Positions 26,141 to 36,163 are shown, numbered from the stretch's first letter. The stretch is DNA of 64,000 nt from Chryseobacterium cupriresistens (GCF_046614675.1 NZ_JBKKJT010000003.1:1-64000); one strand, 5' to 3'. The notes: a model not told the origin generated them from the sequence alone. Program-made: numbers and translations.

Positions 26141-26653
26141 TTATTTTGTATTTGTTTTTTCCTCTTCATTATAATTGATTCCCATAAAGCTGGCGGCGCT
26201 TCTCGGGTCGTAAACCGACCACACATCTCCCCAGGGAAATCTGAAGGTGCAGCTGGGATAAGGTTTTTTCTTTTTTTGGGTTGGCGGGCTGTCCAGGATT
26301 TTTGATAAAAAAGTGTTATTCCGGTGGAAAACCTTCATTTCTTTTTCTTCTGTCCATTCATTCCAGTCTTTGGCATCACTGTTTTCCCATGTATTCATAT
26401 GGATGGTGTCCAGCTGATCTTTAAAAAAGCACAGACTGAAAGATACCTGATATCCCTGTATTTCTACAGGCCTAAAATAATACCAAAAATATCCGGTTTT
26501 TACGTCCCACAGATCATGATACTTTTCTTTATAAAAATCAGACTGTTTCAGCTGGTCAAGACTCATTCCTTTATAAAGTCTGGTAGTAAAGGTTTCCAGC
26601 TCTATAACTCCATTTTCACTGTTAATCAGCATGTCCCAAAAAATTGAAGCCAT
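26141..26653 (-). CDS. Unrecognised soluble protein, possible immunity-type
   Basis: 170 residues, rich in Trp, Tyr and Phe (GYFWYYFRPVEIQGYQVSF, FRFPWGDVWSVYDPRSAASF), no signal peptide or membrane segment. It looks like a single alpha/beta domain similar in style to small immunity proteins found next to polymorphic toxins, but there is no family match I can name. Probably co-transcribed with the zinc-ribbon gene 27 bp downstream. Confidence 0.55.
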   Translation of the reverse strand: MASIFWDMLINSENGVIELETFTTRLYKGMSLDQLKQSDFYKEKYHDLWDVKTGYFWYYFRPVEIQGYQVSFSLCFFKDQLDTIHMNTWENSDAKDWNEWTEEKEMKVFHRNNTFLSKILDSPPTQKKKKPYPSCTFRFPWGDVWSVYDPRSAASFMGINYNEEEKTNTK

Positions 26654-26736
26654 AAATATACCCGTTTTTTCTTTACAGACAACGAATAATATTTACAGCT
26701 TCAATAGAAATAGAAATATCGGTGTGTGTTATTGTG

Positions 26737-29016
26737 TTATGGATTTGATATTATTAATGTTGATGGGATATCAGACAGCCATAGACTTTTTGTATCGATC
26801 AGGTTTTTCCAGCTTTTACTGCTGATGAGCATCAGGTCATGAGAATTCAGGAATTCTTTCTCAATCTTCTTCTCATTGTACAGCGTAATGTGGTTTGGAG
26901 CTACCTGTTCAATGCTTCTGATCAGTTCTTTTACTTCAATATTATTTCGGATCTGTCCTGCGGCATCCAGAATGATAATCTGAGAATTATTGTTATTAAT
27001 CAGCCTTTTCGCATATTCAAGAAGGTAAAAATCACTCAGATTGAAGATCGGAACAAATACTTTGTCGGCTGCTTTAAAATCTTTTTCCACCAAAATTCCT
27101 ACAGGAATATTGGTTTTGTCGAGAATCTGAAGGGTAAAATCGTCAAAAGGAGAATTGTTGAATATATTTCCTTTGCCTTTTACCGTGTTCAATAGTTTTT
27201 CGGGATTAATAATCTTGGTGGTAAAGCCTAATAACCTTCCCAATAAACTACCTTCATACATAGATTTTCCAAGCATGATCAGCAGAAGATCATAATGTCC
27301 TTTGTTGGTAATGCTGGTCAAATCACTTTCGATATCAGTAGACGCTTTGAAGAGGGTAGTGACTTCCAGATTCAGATCGTGAGAGGTTTCAATGACATTC
27401 TGAAACTGTGACTCCTCATACTCGTTGATGTCATAGGCATGCATTTCATCTACCGGAGCAATATTCATCGCAGTGATGCTTTTATTGCCGTTCATTTTAT
27501 GGGTGAAATTGTGTGCAAGTTTCAACAAAGTACTTCCGGATTCCGGTTTATCAAATGAGAGAAGAACGCGGTATTTGGAATCATTATCCTGAATGGATTC
27601 GTCCTGGTTTTTTTTAGATTTAAAAATAAAATTAATAAAATCCAGTGCAGGCCCAGTCATGAAAGTGGTGAAGAGAGCCATGATTACAAGCATTGCAAAA
27701 ATTTCAGGGCTTAAAACGCCAAGATCATATCCAATGTTGAGTACAATAAGCTCCATAAGACCTCTTGTGTTCATCAGAGCTCCTATCGTTAAGCTTTCTT
27801 TCCAGTTAATACCTACAAATCTTGCGGTCAGGGCACTTCCGGCAAACTTTCCGAGAACTGCGGTCAGAATAATAAATCCTGCGGTCATCCACAGATGGCT
27901 GTCGTTAAGCAGGCCGATTTGGGTACGGAGTCCTGTGAATACAAAGAATAATGGCAGCAGAAGTACTAATGCCACATCCTCTACCTTATCAATAAAAAGG
28001 GTACGAAACTTTGTATTTTCCGGCATAATAGCTCCCGCCATAAAAGCTCCGAATAAGGCGTGAATACCAATGACCTCAGTAGCGTATGCAGACAGGATCA
28101 GGGTCAGGAAAAAGATAGCCACCATGGGTTTGCTGATCGTATTTTTTCCGGCCTGAAGGTCTCCGACTCTTTTCAGGAAGGGTCTTACAATTTTAATCAT
28201 TAAAAATACATAAGCAACAGCCATGATAATCACATAGATAGAGCTTGCAAAAGAACCTGCTTTTACAATAGCAATTACGGCAGCAAGAATACACCATGCG
28301 GTAATATCATCGGCAGCAGCACAGGTAATCACAATCGTTCCCAGTTTGGTTTTCTGGAGGTTTCTTTCCTGTACGATTCTCGCCAGTACCGGAAATGCTG
28401 TGATACTCATCGAAATGGCTATAAATAAAGCAAAAGAGGTAAACTGGATACCATCCGGAGCAAATTCCTGATACACAAAATAAGAAAGGCCTATTCCCAG
28501 AGCAAAAGGAATAATAATACTTGCATGGCTGATGACAACCGCATCATGAGCTTTTTTCCTTAATACACTCAGATCCAGCTCCATTCCAACAATATACATG
28601 AACAGGATAAGACCTATCTGGCTCAGAAACTGAAGGTTGCCTAATGATTCTTTTGGGAAAAGAAAGGCGGAAAACTCAGGGAAGTACATTCCCACAAGTG
28701 AAGGACCGAGTACAATCCCTGCAATCATTTCTCCGATAACCGTAGGCTGTTTTATTTTCATACAAATCCATCCGAAAAGCCTTGCTGTCATAATAATAGT
28801 GACAATTTGCGCCAATAATAGCGCAAGCGGATGGTGAAGATTGGTTTTGAATGATTCCAGGAAATTATCCCAGGTAGAGCCGCTGCTGGTATTGGCAACG
28901 ATATTTTCTTTTACTTCCAGCGTCTGCCCTTCAATGATGAAATAATACATCAGAGCGGAAAAGACTGCGATGGTAGTAATGTAGAAAATTAAATTTTTGT
29001 ATTTCCCCAAATTCAT
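26737..29016 (-). CDS. Cation:proton antiporter (CPA2 type) with C-terminal UspA-like region
   Basis: 759 residues. After one N-terminal helix, about 12 membrane helices form a Na+/H+ exchanger domain (roughly 55-470), with GEMIAGIVLGPSLVG, ACAAADDITAWCILA (the ion-binding acidic pair) and NTRGLMELIVLNIG. Residues 490-759 are soluble and resemble tandem universal-stress-protein folds (VLLSFDKPESGSTLLKLA). Such fusions exchange Na+ or K+ for protons at the inner membrane, and the soluble part may sense nucleotides. Monocistronic. Confidence 0.9.
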   Translation of the reverse strand: MNLGKYKNLIFYITTIAVFSALMYYFIIEGQTLEVKENIVANTSSGSTWDNFLESFKTNLHHPLALLLAQIVTIIMTARLFGWICMKIKQPTVIGEMIAGIVLGPSLVGMYFPEFSAFLFPKESLGNLQFLSQIGLILFMYIVGMELDLSVLRKKAHDAVVISHASIIIPFALGIGLSYFVYQEFAPDGIQFTSFALFIAISMSITAFPVLARIVQERNLQKTKLGTIVITCAAADDITAWCILAAVIAIVKAGSFASSIYVIIMAVAYVFLMIKIVRPFLKRVGDLQAGKNTISKPMVAIFFLTLILSAYATEVIGIHALFGAFMAGAIMPENTKFRTLFIDKVEDVALVLLLPLFFVFTGLRTQIGLLNDSHLWMTAGFIILTAVLGKFAGSALTARFVGINWKESLTIGALMNTRGLMELIVLNIGYDLGVLSPEIFAMLVIMALFTTFMTGPALDFINFIFKSKKNQDESIQDNDSKYRVLLSFDKPESGSTLLKLAHNFTHKMNGNKSITAMNIAPVDEMHAYDINEYEESQFQNVIETSHDLNLEVTTLFKASTDIESDLTSITNKGHYDLLLIMLGKSMYEGSLLGRLLGFTTKIINPEKLLNTVKGKGNIFNNSPFDDFTLQILDKTNIPVGILVEKDFKAADKVFVPIFNLSDFYLLEYAKRLINNNNSQIIILDAAGQIRNNIEVKELIRSIEQVAPNHITLYNEKKIEKEFLNSHDLMLISSKSWKNLIDTKSLWLSDIPSTLIISNP

Positions 29017-29112
29017 GATTCCAATATTTTATGCAAAGTTGAAAAGAATATAGTTATGTTAAATACTCTTTTTTTTAAAATGTAATGAATGTTCTAAAAA
29101 ATGTAATAAAAT

Positions 29113-29502
29113 CTATTTGAACGAATAACCCATTCCAAATCCTATTTTCCAGTTCCCATTCAGATCTGCTGTCTTAGCGTTATAGTAGGCAGGAATCTGG
29201 AAGGCTATTTTTTTATAGACCACAGTAAGACCTGCTCCCAGCGTAGGCATAATAGGACTGTTTTTGGTTCCGGAAGAATGGTCTTCTTTAATTCTCAGTG
29301 AAGGAAGCATTCCAACAATGAATTTTACGCTTTTATGGGTAAGACTTACATTTGGACCTGTAAAGTTGAGATAAGCACCATGATCTACATATCCGCCTAT
29401 TGCTATTCCGTCAAAAAAAGAGACCTTCAGTTTTGAAGAGGCTTCCTGGGAAAAACACAAGCCGGATAGGAGAAGTCCTGCAGCATAGAAAAAGTTTTTC
29501 AT
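29113..29502 (-). CDS. Small secreted/outer-membrane-like protein
   Basis: 129 residues from the ATG at 29502, which begins a good signal peptide (KNFFYAAGLLLSGLCFSQ). The ATG at 29523 would add seven residues that spoil it. The mature part is beta-rich and ends NGNWKIGFGMGYSFK, with a terminal Phe-Lys like outer-membrane strands. Family not recognised. Confidence 0.65.
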   Translation of the reverse strand: MKNFFYAAGLLLSGLCFSQEASSKLKVSFFDGIAIGGYVDHGAYLNFTGPNVSLTHKSVKFIVGMLPSLRIKEDHSSGTKNSPIMPTLGAGLTVVYKKIAFQIPAYYNAKTADLNGNWKIGFGMGYSFK

Positions 29503-29611
29503 TATAAAATCAATTAATTCCATACAAAATTAAAGGGATTCAATACTGAAAAAGGGGAGTTGTAATAAAGGACTTATATTCTGTAATGAAACCGGAAAGA
29601 TTTGAAAAGAT

Positions 29612-30322
29612 CTATTTTCCGAAGAGCTCCATCAATGAATTTTTATAAGCATCTCCGATCTGAAGTTTCAGAAAAGAGTGATCTTCCGCAGGAATAGTGG
29701 TAATGATTTCGTTGGTTGAAAATACTTTGATGGAAGACAGCGCAATGATTTCTTTTTTATTCACCTGGGCAAAATCTTTTGATGGCAGCATTTCCAGAAG
29801 GTTTTTGAAATTCAGGTTTTTTAAAACGATGGTTGTTCCGTCAATAAGCATAATATCTTTATCCCTGCTGTCTATTTCAGAAGTTTTGATGTAAGAAATC
29901 TGCTCTGTGAATATAACGGTTTTTCCAATATTGGTATTCCACTCGATAAAAGTTTTTTTAGGAGCATTTTCTACCAGTTCTTTAGCTTTTTCGAAAGCTT
30001 GAACCAGTCTTTCTTTTTTGATGGGTTTTCTTACATAATCCACCACATTCAAATCGAAAGCTTCAGCAGCATATTCTTTGTAAGCTGTTGTAAAGATGAT
30101 TTTTTTAGAACCTGAAATAATCTCAGCCACCTGAAGACCTGTCATTCCGGGCATTTCAATATCCAGAATGCACAGATTACAGTCGAGGCTTTCTATTTCA
30201 TTCAGAAAAATTTTAGGATCATTGAATGCTTTTACTACCTCTACATTCTCAATCTGCTCGCATAGAAGTTTTAAATAGCTGATGGCCAGTAATTCATCAT
30301 CCAGAATAACGCATTTTATCAT
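29612..30322 (-). CDS. LytTR-family response regulator
   Basis: 236 residues. An N-terminal receiver (CVILDDELLAISYLKLL, phospho-acceptor Asp in CNLCILDIEMPGMTG, YVRKPIKKERL) is followed by a C-terminal LytTR DNA-binding domain (about 135-236) with YIKTSEIDSRDKDI and FAQVNKKEIIAL. Its start overlaps the end of the kinase gene by 26 bp, so the two form a two-component system. Targets are unknown. Confidence 0.9.
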   Translation of the reverse strand: MIKCVILDDELLAISYLKLLCEQIENVEVVKAFNDPKIFLNEIESLDCNLCILDIEMPGMTGLQVAEIISGSKKIIFTTAYKEYAAEAFDLNVVDYVRKPIKKERLVQAFEKAKELVENAPKKTFIEWNTNIGKTVIFTEQISYIKTSEIDSRDKDIMLIDGTTIVLKNLNFKNLLEMLPSKDFAQVNKKEIIALSSIKVFSTNEIITTIPAEDHSFLKLQIGDAYKNSLMELFGK

Positions 30323-31070
30323 AGAATTCTCCTAAATTGATTTTTAATTCCGCCGTAAAGATTCCGTTTTTTGAGCTTCTTTCCAGCTGATAATAAGTAC
30401 TGTAGATCATTTTAAGCCTCTGATCAAAAGACTGGCTTCCAAAACCGCTTTTTTCCTTTTCCAGAATATTTTTCAGAGAAGCTTTATTACTGACTTTCAT
30501 AGTGAAAATACTGTCCTCAAGCTCCATATAAATGGAAATAAAAGAATCCTGAGCCAGAAAATCCGTATGTTTGAAAGCATTTTCTATAAGGTCCACCGAG
30601 ATCAGCGGAGCAAATACCTTTTCTTCATACAAAGCATCAGATTTATTGATCCTGGATTTAATTCTGAAGTCAAAAAGTGGATTGATCTTGATTTTATTAA
30701 TTTCAATAAGGCTTAAAGCAAAATTAAGCTCTTCTTTCGGGCTTACATACTTATTGTTGCTTTCGTATAAAATATAATCCAGCACATTGGCCAGCTTATC
30801 CAGTGACATATACGTCTGATAGGCATGAGACTGCACCGAATTCAGAATATTTTTAAACAAATGCGGATTCAGCTTTGTGCCGATATGTTCCAGACGGACT
30901 TCATTCAGGTGCTGCTCAATAAGTTTGTTGGTTTCCGATAATTTGGTATTTCTCTGTTTCAGCTTCTGATTCTGGCTGAAGAGATAAATACTGATAGTCA
31001 GAAACAGGAAAATGGCAAAAACTCCGATGAATATCAGATAATCATGAATCATGTAGTAATTGCCGTCCAT
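30297..31070 (-). CDS. LytS-type sensor histidine kinase
   Basis: 257 residues. A single N-terminal membrane helix (LIFIGVFAIFLFLTISIYLF) is followed by a coiled coil (about 35-60), then the His_kinase domain with phospho-acceptor H in KLNPHLFKNILNSV and an ATPase part (SVDLIENAFKHTDF, GFGSQSFDQRLKMIY). It has no extracytoplasmic sensor domain, so the signal is probably membrane or cytosolic. Partner of the overlapping LytTR regulator. Confidence 0.88.
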   Translation of the reverse strand: MDGNYYMIHDYLIFIGVFAIFLFLTISIYLFSQNQKLKQRNTKLSETNKLIEQHLNEVRLEHIGTKLNPHLFKNILNSVQSHAYQTYMSLDKLANVLDYILYESNNKYVSPKEELNFALSLIEINKIKINPLFDFRIKSRINKSDALYEEKVFAPLISVDLIENAFKHTDFLAQDSFISIYMELEDSIFTMKVSNKASLKNILEKEKSGFGSQSFDQRLKMIYSTYYQLERSSKNGIFTAELKINLGEFYDKMRYSG

Positions 31071-31085
31071 AGCTTGTACTTGAAA

Positions 31086-31457
31086 CTATTTCAGTTTTTT
31101 AAGACTGTTTACCGTCACCGTTTCTTCACATTTTTCAAAAGTGATCTCGTAAGACGGATTTTTTTCAGGATAGGTTAAAAGATAGTCCGGACATGGTTTC
31201 TTTTGTGCATGGCTGCGGTCAAAATCTACCTTTCCGTTGGTAATGATGCTGTCTTTTATAAATTTCTCATCAATCTTGTAGGCCGCCATTGCATTTTTAG
31301 CTTCTTCAGAATATTTGAATTCTTTGGAAAGACTTTCAGCAATCACACGGCTGTTCGGTAAATATCCGCTGCAGCTTGCTCCTTTTTTGTTTAAAATAAA
31401 AAATACGATCAAAAGCCCCGGAACGAAGCCTATTGCATAAAATTTCAGTTTCTTCAT
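31086..31457 (-). CDS. Small membrane-anchored protein, possibly DUF4258-like
   Basis: 123 residues with one N-terminal membrane helix (FYAIGFVPGLLIVFFIL). The soluble part has CSGYLPNSRVIAESLSKEF, resembling flavobacterial DUF4258 proteins that have YLPNCRVL-type motifs; I am unsure of the assignment. Its start overlaps the alanine dehydrogenase stop by one base and its stop is 15 bp before the kinase gene, so all may share a transcript. Confidence 0.65.
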   Translation of the reverse strand: MKKLKFYAIGFVPGLLIVFFILNKKGASCSGYLPNSRVIAESLSKEFKYSEEAKNAMAAYKIDEKFIKDSIITNGKVDFDRSHAQKKPCPDYLLTYPEKNPSYEITFEKCEETVTVNSLKKLK

Positions 31458-32647
31458 TAGAAAATTAAAAGATTGATATCGTGGTACGTAAGTCCGAAAC
31501 GATCGCAGATGATCTTCTTGGTATGTCTTCCTTTGTACATATATAAGCTCTGCTTCATTTCATTTTTGCGGATCAGCATGTTTTCAAAGCCGCCCTCTTC
31601 GTCATAATTTAAAATATAGGAAAGGAAGAAATTCGAGATGGCCTTGGTGGTGGTTCTCGGCATTCTTGAGGTAAGATTCGGAAGTCCGCAGTGGATGACA
31701 CCGTGTTTGATGACATAAGGATCTTCCATGGTGGTAAGCTCTGAAGTTTCGATCACTTTACCGTTGTCTATGGTAATATCGATGATGACACTGCCTTTTT
31801 TCATTTTCATCACCATATCTTCAGTAACGATAGGGGTCATGTTCAATCTTGGAAGTGCTCCGATTACTACATCGGCACGTCTTAAACTTTTGCTGAGCTC
31901 TTTAGGATCAATAATAGAAGTCGGTACGCGGCTGTCAACAATCGTGTGAAGCCTTCTAAGCTTGGATAAAGAATTATCGAAAACTTTTACACTTGCTCCT
32001 AAACCAATGGCTGCTTTTGTAGCAAACTCACCTACAATTCCGGCTCCAAGGATAACAACTTCTGCGGGTCTTACTCCTGTAATTCCTCCCAGCATTAACC
32101 CGTTTGATAAGGCTAATAATTCGGAGGCATATAAGATTGAAACGGTTCCTGCAATTTCCCCGACTAATCTTACCAAAGCCAGCTGCTTGTATTCATCAAC
32201 GATAAATTCAAAAGCGATGGCGTTTATTTTTTTCTCTGCAAGCTTTAAGAAATACTCCTTGTCTCTAAGATTAATTTGAAGTGCCGAAACCAGATACGTA
32301 TTAGGCTTCATGTACTCAATTTCATCTTCTGTAGGAGGGTTCACCTTCAGGATAAGATCCTGCCCGAAAGCTTCTTTTGGATCATTGGTGATCTTCGCTC
32401 CAGATTCGGAATACTGTAAATCTGTAAAAAATGAACCTTGTCCGGCCCCTGATTCAATAATGATCTCATGGCCGTGCTCTACCAACACCTGTACGGCGTC
32501 AGGAGTAATACAGGTTCTCCTTTCGTTGAGACAGGTTTCTTTAGGAATTCCAATACTGAACTGTTTCCCTTTCTTTATAACCTCCAATTTTTCCTCTTTC
32601 GGCATTAATTCTTCTTCTGTGAAAGGAGTAAAAATATTTGTACTCAT
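31457..32647 (-). CDS. ald: Alanine dehydrogenase
   Basis: 396 residues. It interconverts L-alanine and pyruvate with NAD(H). The N-terminal catalytic part has GIPKETCLNERRTCITPDAV and DLILKVNPPT. The Rossmann part has VVILGAGIVGEFATKAAIGLGA. IDITIDNGKVIETSE and HCGLPNLTSRMPRT match the C-terminal catalytic segment. The long C-terminal tail is typical of Bacteroidota homologues. Confidence 0.9.
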   Translation of the reverse strand: MSTNIFTPFTEEELMPKEEKLEVIKKGKQFSIGIPKETCLNERRTCITPDAVQVLVEHGHEIIIESGAGQGSFFTDLQYSESGAKITNDPKEAFGQDLILKVNPPTEDEIEYMKPNTYLVSALQINLRDKEYFLKLAEKKINAIAFEFIVDEYKQLALVRLVGEIAGTVSILYASELLALSNGLMLGGITGVRPAEVVILGAGIVGEFATKAAIGLGASVKVFDNSLSKLRRLHTIVDSRVPTSIIDPKELSKSLRRADVVIGALPRLNMTPIVTEDMVMKMKKGSVIIDITIDNGKVIETSELTTMEDPYVIKHGVIHCGLPNLTSRMPRTTTKAISNFFLSYILNYDEEGGFENMLIRKNEMKQSLYMYKGRHTKKIICDRFGLTYHDINLLIF

Positions 32648-32715
32648 CCTTAAATTAAATTATGTCTTACAGATTGTTTTTTTACACTCAATTAATGAGC
32701 AAAGATACATAATAT

Positions 32716-33123
32716 TTAATCGAATGAAATTTCTCTGTTTTCACCCGTATTCACAATACTCATTGTGTGGTACTTAAGGCCATAAAGCTCCTCTTCATAC
32801 ACTTCCGGCCACTCGATGATGCATAGAAAGGAGTTATCCAGATACTCTTCAATTCCGATATCATACACTTCTTCAATGTTTTTCAGACGGTAAAGATCAA
32901 AATGATATACTTTTCCTTTTTCAGTATTGTATTCATTCACAATAGAATACGTGGGAGAGTTTACTTCGTCATTGCTGCCCATATTTGTAAGCAGAAATTG
33001 AGTGAAGGTTGTCTTCCCGGCTCCCAGATTTCCTTTTAATAAAAGAATATTATGTTGTAATTGAGGAATGATGGTGTCAACAACTTCCTGCCAGTCTTCG
33101 ATTGTATGTATAGTGAACTGCAT
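32716..33123 (-). CDS. tsaE: tRNA t6A synthesis ATPase TsaE
   Basis: 135 residues, the usual size. The Walker A motif is LKGNLGAGKTTFTQFLL, with SPTYSIVNEY and FDLYRLKNIEEVYDIGIEEY typical of the family. TsaE is the ATPase of the TsaBDE complex that makes threonylcarbamoyl-adenosine at tRNA position 37. The partners are not in the window. Confidence 0.93.
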   Translation of the reverse strand: MQFTIHTIEDWQEVVDTIIPQLQHNILLLKGNLGAGKTTFTQFLLTNMGSNDEVNSPTYSIVNEYNTEKGKVYHFDLYRLKNIEEVYDIGIEEYLDNSFLCIIEWPEVYEEELYGLKYHTMSIVNTGENREISFD

Positions 33124-33179
33124 ATGCTAATTTGTTTTGCAAAAATAATGATTTATGAGTTTTTAATGAGTGGAAGAAG

Positions 33180-33350
33180 TCAGAAATTATAAATTGCAGG
33201 CTGGAAGCTGGAAGTTAGAAGCTGGAAGTTGAAAAAGCAACTTTTATATTCCCACTCTTAAACCTCAAACTCTCAAACTTTCGAACCAGCATCCCGAAAC
33301 CCGCACCGAAATTCTCAGCCTCTTCCAACTTCCCTATAAATTACTTAATT
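33180..33350. repeat. Low-complexity degenerate repeat tract
   Basis: The tsaE-dnaG intergenic region carries GCTGGAAGCTGGAAGTTAGA and CTCAAACTCTCAAACTTTCG, degenerate short-period sequence like that at 7325, 8940 and 40850. No gene is seen. Confidence 0.6.
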
Positions 33351-33357
33351 TTACAGC

Positions 33358-35346
33358 ATGATTTCCAAACAGACCATTGATAAAATATTCTCCACGATCC
33401 GCGTTGAAGAGATTGTGGGCGAATATGTGCAGTTGAAAAGAGCAGGGTCTAACTACAAAGGGCTCAGTCCTTTTCATGATGAAAAAACACCCAGTTTTGT
33501 AGTTTCTGCCAGTAAGCAGATCTGGAAGGATTTCTCTACAGGAAAAGGAGGAACAGCCATTTCTTTCCTGATGGAAATTGAGAACTTTACGTATCCTGAA
33601 GCACTCCGCCATGCTGCAAAAAAATACGGAATTGAAATTGAAGAAGACCAGCGGGAAATTTCTGAAGAAGCAAAAAATGCCCAGACAGAAAAAGATCTGC
33701 TGTATAAAATCCATGAGGTTGCCAATACTTATTTTCAGGAGATCCTTTGGGATGATCAGGAGGGCAGAAGCATAGGACTTTCTTATTTCAAAGAAAGGGA
33801 GTTGAGGGATGATATCATTAAGAAATTCCAGCTGGGATATTCTCCGGAGAAAAAGAATGCTTTCACGGCTTATGCGCTTGAAAAAGGTTATAATAAAGAA
33901 ATTCTTGAGAAATCCGGACTTTCTATTTTTCCTGAAAATACTCCTGCAGGCGTAGACCGTTTTAGAGAAAGGGTTATTTTCCCTATTCACAGTTTTTCTG
34001 GCAGGGTTTTAGGCTTTGGAGCAAGGATTCTGAAGAATAATGTCAAAACTGCAAAATATCTCAATTCCCCGGAAACGGAGATCTACCATAAATCCAATGT
34101 TCTTTATGGATTAAACCAGAGCAAGCAGGCGATTTCAAGAAAGAATGCCTGTCTTTTGGTGGAAGGGTATATGGACGTGATTTCCCTTCATATGTCCGGA
34201 ATTGAAAATGTAGTGGCAAGTTCCGGAACGTCTTTGACGACAGAACAAATCAAACTTATTAAGAGGCTTACGGAAAACGTAACGATTCTTTTTGACGGTG
34301 ATAATGCCGGTATCAAAGCCAGTTTCCGAAGTATTGATATGTTGCTGACTGAGGGAATGAACATCCGTGTCTTGCTTTTCCCTGATGGAGATGACCCGGA
34401 TTCCTTTGCCAGAAAACATCCGCAGGAATACGTTGAAAAGTACATCGAAAATGAAGCGATGGATTTCATCGATTTCAAGGCGGAAATTCTCCTGAGAGAT
34501 ATCGGAAATGATCCGATTAAAAAGGCTGAAGCAATCAGAGATATTGTAAAATCTGTCTCTTTCGTACAAAATGCCCTGAAAAGAGAGGTTTATCTGAAAG
34601 AGGTTTCCAATAAATTCGGGCTTTCCGAACAGAGTCTTTTCAATGAGCTGGATGTTCAGAAGCAGATCACCCAGAATCAGACGCATCATGTTCAGCAGCA
34701 GCAGAAGGAAAAAGCAGCAGCTCCGAAAATGGAGATTGTTCCTTTGGATAAGGAAAAAGAAGATCCTTTTCTGTATGATGTATTATTCATGGAGAATAAA
34801 CTGGTAGATCATATGCTGATGTTCGGAGATATTGTTCTCAAAAGGAAGAATGAAAATAATGAGGAATATCAGATTACCGTTATTGAAGAAATTCTTCATC
34901 ATTTTGAAGAAGAGCAGTATACATTTTTAGTCAAAGAAAATGAGATTATTATCAATCAGGTGAGAGAAGGAATTCAAAAGGATGAACTCAGAAGTGGAAA
35001 CTTTTTTGTATCTTTTATGGACGAAGAGATTACCACAAAGGTTGTAGATGCTTTAATCCCGCTGGATGAACTTGAAAACTGGGCTTCAAGAAATATTTAT
35101 CCTCCCAACTATGGTGATAAAGTGGCAGATCAGATCCAGGGAGATGTTCTGTTACATAAGTACCGGTATATTGATTATCTGATCAAGGAAACAGCCAAAG
35201 AGCTTGATCAGTACAGCAATACGGATGAGGTAAAATATTATGAGCTGATCAAAAAAATCACGCTTTTAAAGCAGGCTTCCATACGGTTGAGCAATATCAT
35301 AGAATATTCACCGATCAAAGGGATTTATGTAGATAGGAAGAGATAA
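33358..35346 (+). CDS. dnaG: DNA primase with degenerate zinc domain
   Basis: 662 residues. DnaG makes RNA primers at the replication fork. The N-terminal domain keeps its layout (YKGLSPFHDEKTPSF, KQIWKDFSTGKGG) but has Ser37, Asp58 and Thr61 where the zinc ligands Cys normally stand; only H40 remains. The Toprim core follows (LLVEGYMDVISLHMSGIENV, LFDGDNAGIKA, DDPDSF). The C-terminal 200 residues, including a Gln-rich linker (HHVQQQQKEKAAA), correspond to the helicase-binding region. clpP follows 111 bp later. Confidence 0.92.
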   Translation: MISKQTIDKIFSTIRVEEIVGEYVQLKRAGSNYKGLSPFHDEKTPSFVVSASKQIWKDFSTGKGGTAISFLMEIENFTYPEALRHAAKKYGIEIEEDQREISEEAKNAQTEKDLLYKIHEVANTYFQEILWDDQEGRSIGLSYFKERELRDDIIKKFQLGYSPEKKNAFTAYALEKGYNKEILEKSGLSIFPENTPAGVDRFRERVIFPIHSFSGRVLGFGARILKNNVKTAKYLNSPETEIYHKSNVLYGLNQSKQAISRKNACLLVEGYMDVISLHMSGIENVVASSGTSLTTEQIKLIKRLTENVTILFDGDNAGIKASFRSIDMLLTEGMNIRVLLFPDGDDPDSFARKHPQEYVEKYIENEAMDFIDFKAEILLRDIGNDPIKKAEAIRDIVKSVSFVQNALKREVYLKEVSNKFGLSEQSLFNELDVQKQITQNQTHHVQQQQKEKAAAPKMEIVPLDKEKEDPFLYDVLFMENKLVDHMLMFGDIVLKRKNENNEEYQITVIEEILHHFEEEQYTFLVKENEIIINQVREGIQKDELRSGNFFVSFMDEEITTKVVDALIPLDELENWASRNIYPPNYGDKVADQIQGDVLLHKYRYIDYLIKETAKELDQYSNTDEVKYYELIKKITLLKQASIRLSNIIEYSPIKGIYVDRKR

Positions 35347-35457
35347 ACAAGAGTCAGATTTTTGGATATTCTGTGACAAAAAGTCCTATAAAATTTTAGG
35401 AATAAATATTGTAATTTAAACTTCGAGAATATTTTAAAAATAATACATAATAGAAAT

Positions 35458-36144
35458 ATGGACATTAAAAAGGAATTCAGAGACTTCTCTGTAAAACATT
35501 TAGGAAACAACGGTTTGGTTACCGATCAGTATATGGGAATGTATGGCCCAACGAATCTTACTCCGTACATCATGGAAGAAAGAAGATTAAACGTTGCTCA
35601 GATGGACGTTTTCTCCCGTCTGATGATGGACAGAATTATCTTCCTGGGAACAGGTATTGATGATCAGGTTGCAAACATCGTTACGGCTCAGCTTTTATTC
35701 CTGGAAAGTGCTGACCCTTCAAAAGATATTCAGATCTACATCAACTCTCCTGGTGGTAGTGTGTATGCAGGTCTAGGTATTTATGACACCATGCAGATCA
35801 TCAAGCCGGATGTAGCGACAATCTGTACAGGTATGGCTGCTTCAATGGGAGCTGTATTACTGGTTGCCGGAGAAAAAGGAAAACGTTCTGCGCTTAAGCA
35901 TTCAAGAGTAATGATCCACCAGCCTTCAGGAGGTGCTCAGGGAGTTGCTTCTGATATGGAGATCAACTTAAGAGAAATGTTGAAACTGAAGCAGGAGCTT
36001 TATGAAATCATCGGTCATCACTCAGGACAAACGTATGAGTGGGTAGAAAAATCTTCTGACAGAGATTACTGGATGACTTCTGAAGAAGCTAAAGGTTACG
36101 GAATGGTAGATGAGGTTTTACAAAGATCTACTGAGAAAAAATAA
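35458..36144 (+). CDS. clpP: ATP-dependent Clp protease proteolytic subunit
   Basis: 228 residues. Serine protease of the ClpP14 barrel, fed by ClpX/ClpC. The catalytic Ser is in TGMAASMGAVLL and the His in RVMIHQPSGGAQG. IYINSPGGSVYAGLGIYD is the substrate-binding strand. The 30 or so residue N-terminal extension before VTDQYMGMYG is longer than in E. coli, typical for Bacteroidota. A strong terminator follows. Confidence 0.95.
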   Translation: MDIKKEFRDFSVKHLGNNGLVTDQYMGMYGPTNLTPYIMEERRLNVAQMDVFSRLMMDRIIFLGTGIDDQVANIVTAQLLFLESADPSKDIQIYINSPGGSVYAGLGIYDTMQIIKPDVATICTGMAASMGAVLLVAGEKGKRSALKHSRVMIHQPSGGAQGVASDMEINLREMLKLKQELYEIIGHHSGQTYEWVEKSSDRDYWMTSEEAKGYGMVDEVLQRSTEKK

Positions 36145-36163
36145 TTGATGATATAATCATGAG

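Noticed and set aside
33334..33990. 218-codon frame antisense to dnaG
   Set aside because: Shadow of a highly conserved primase gene on the other strand; no domain or start context.
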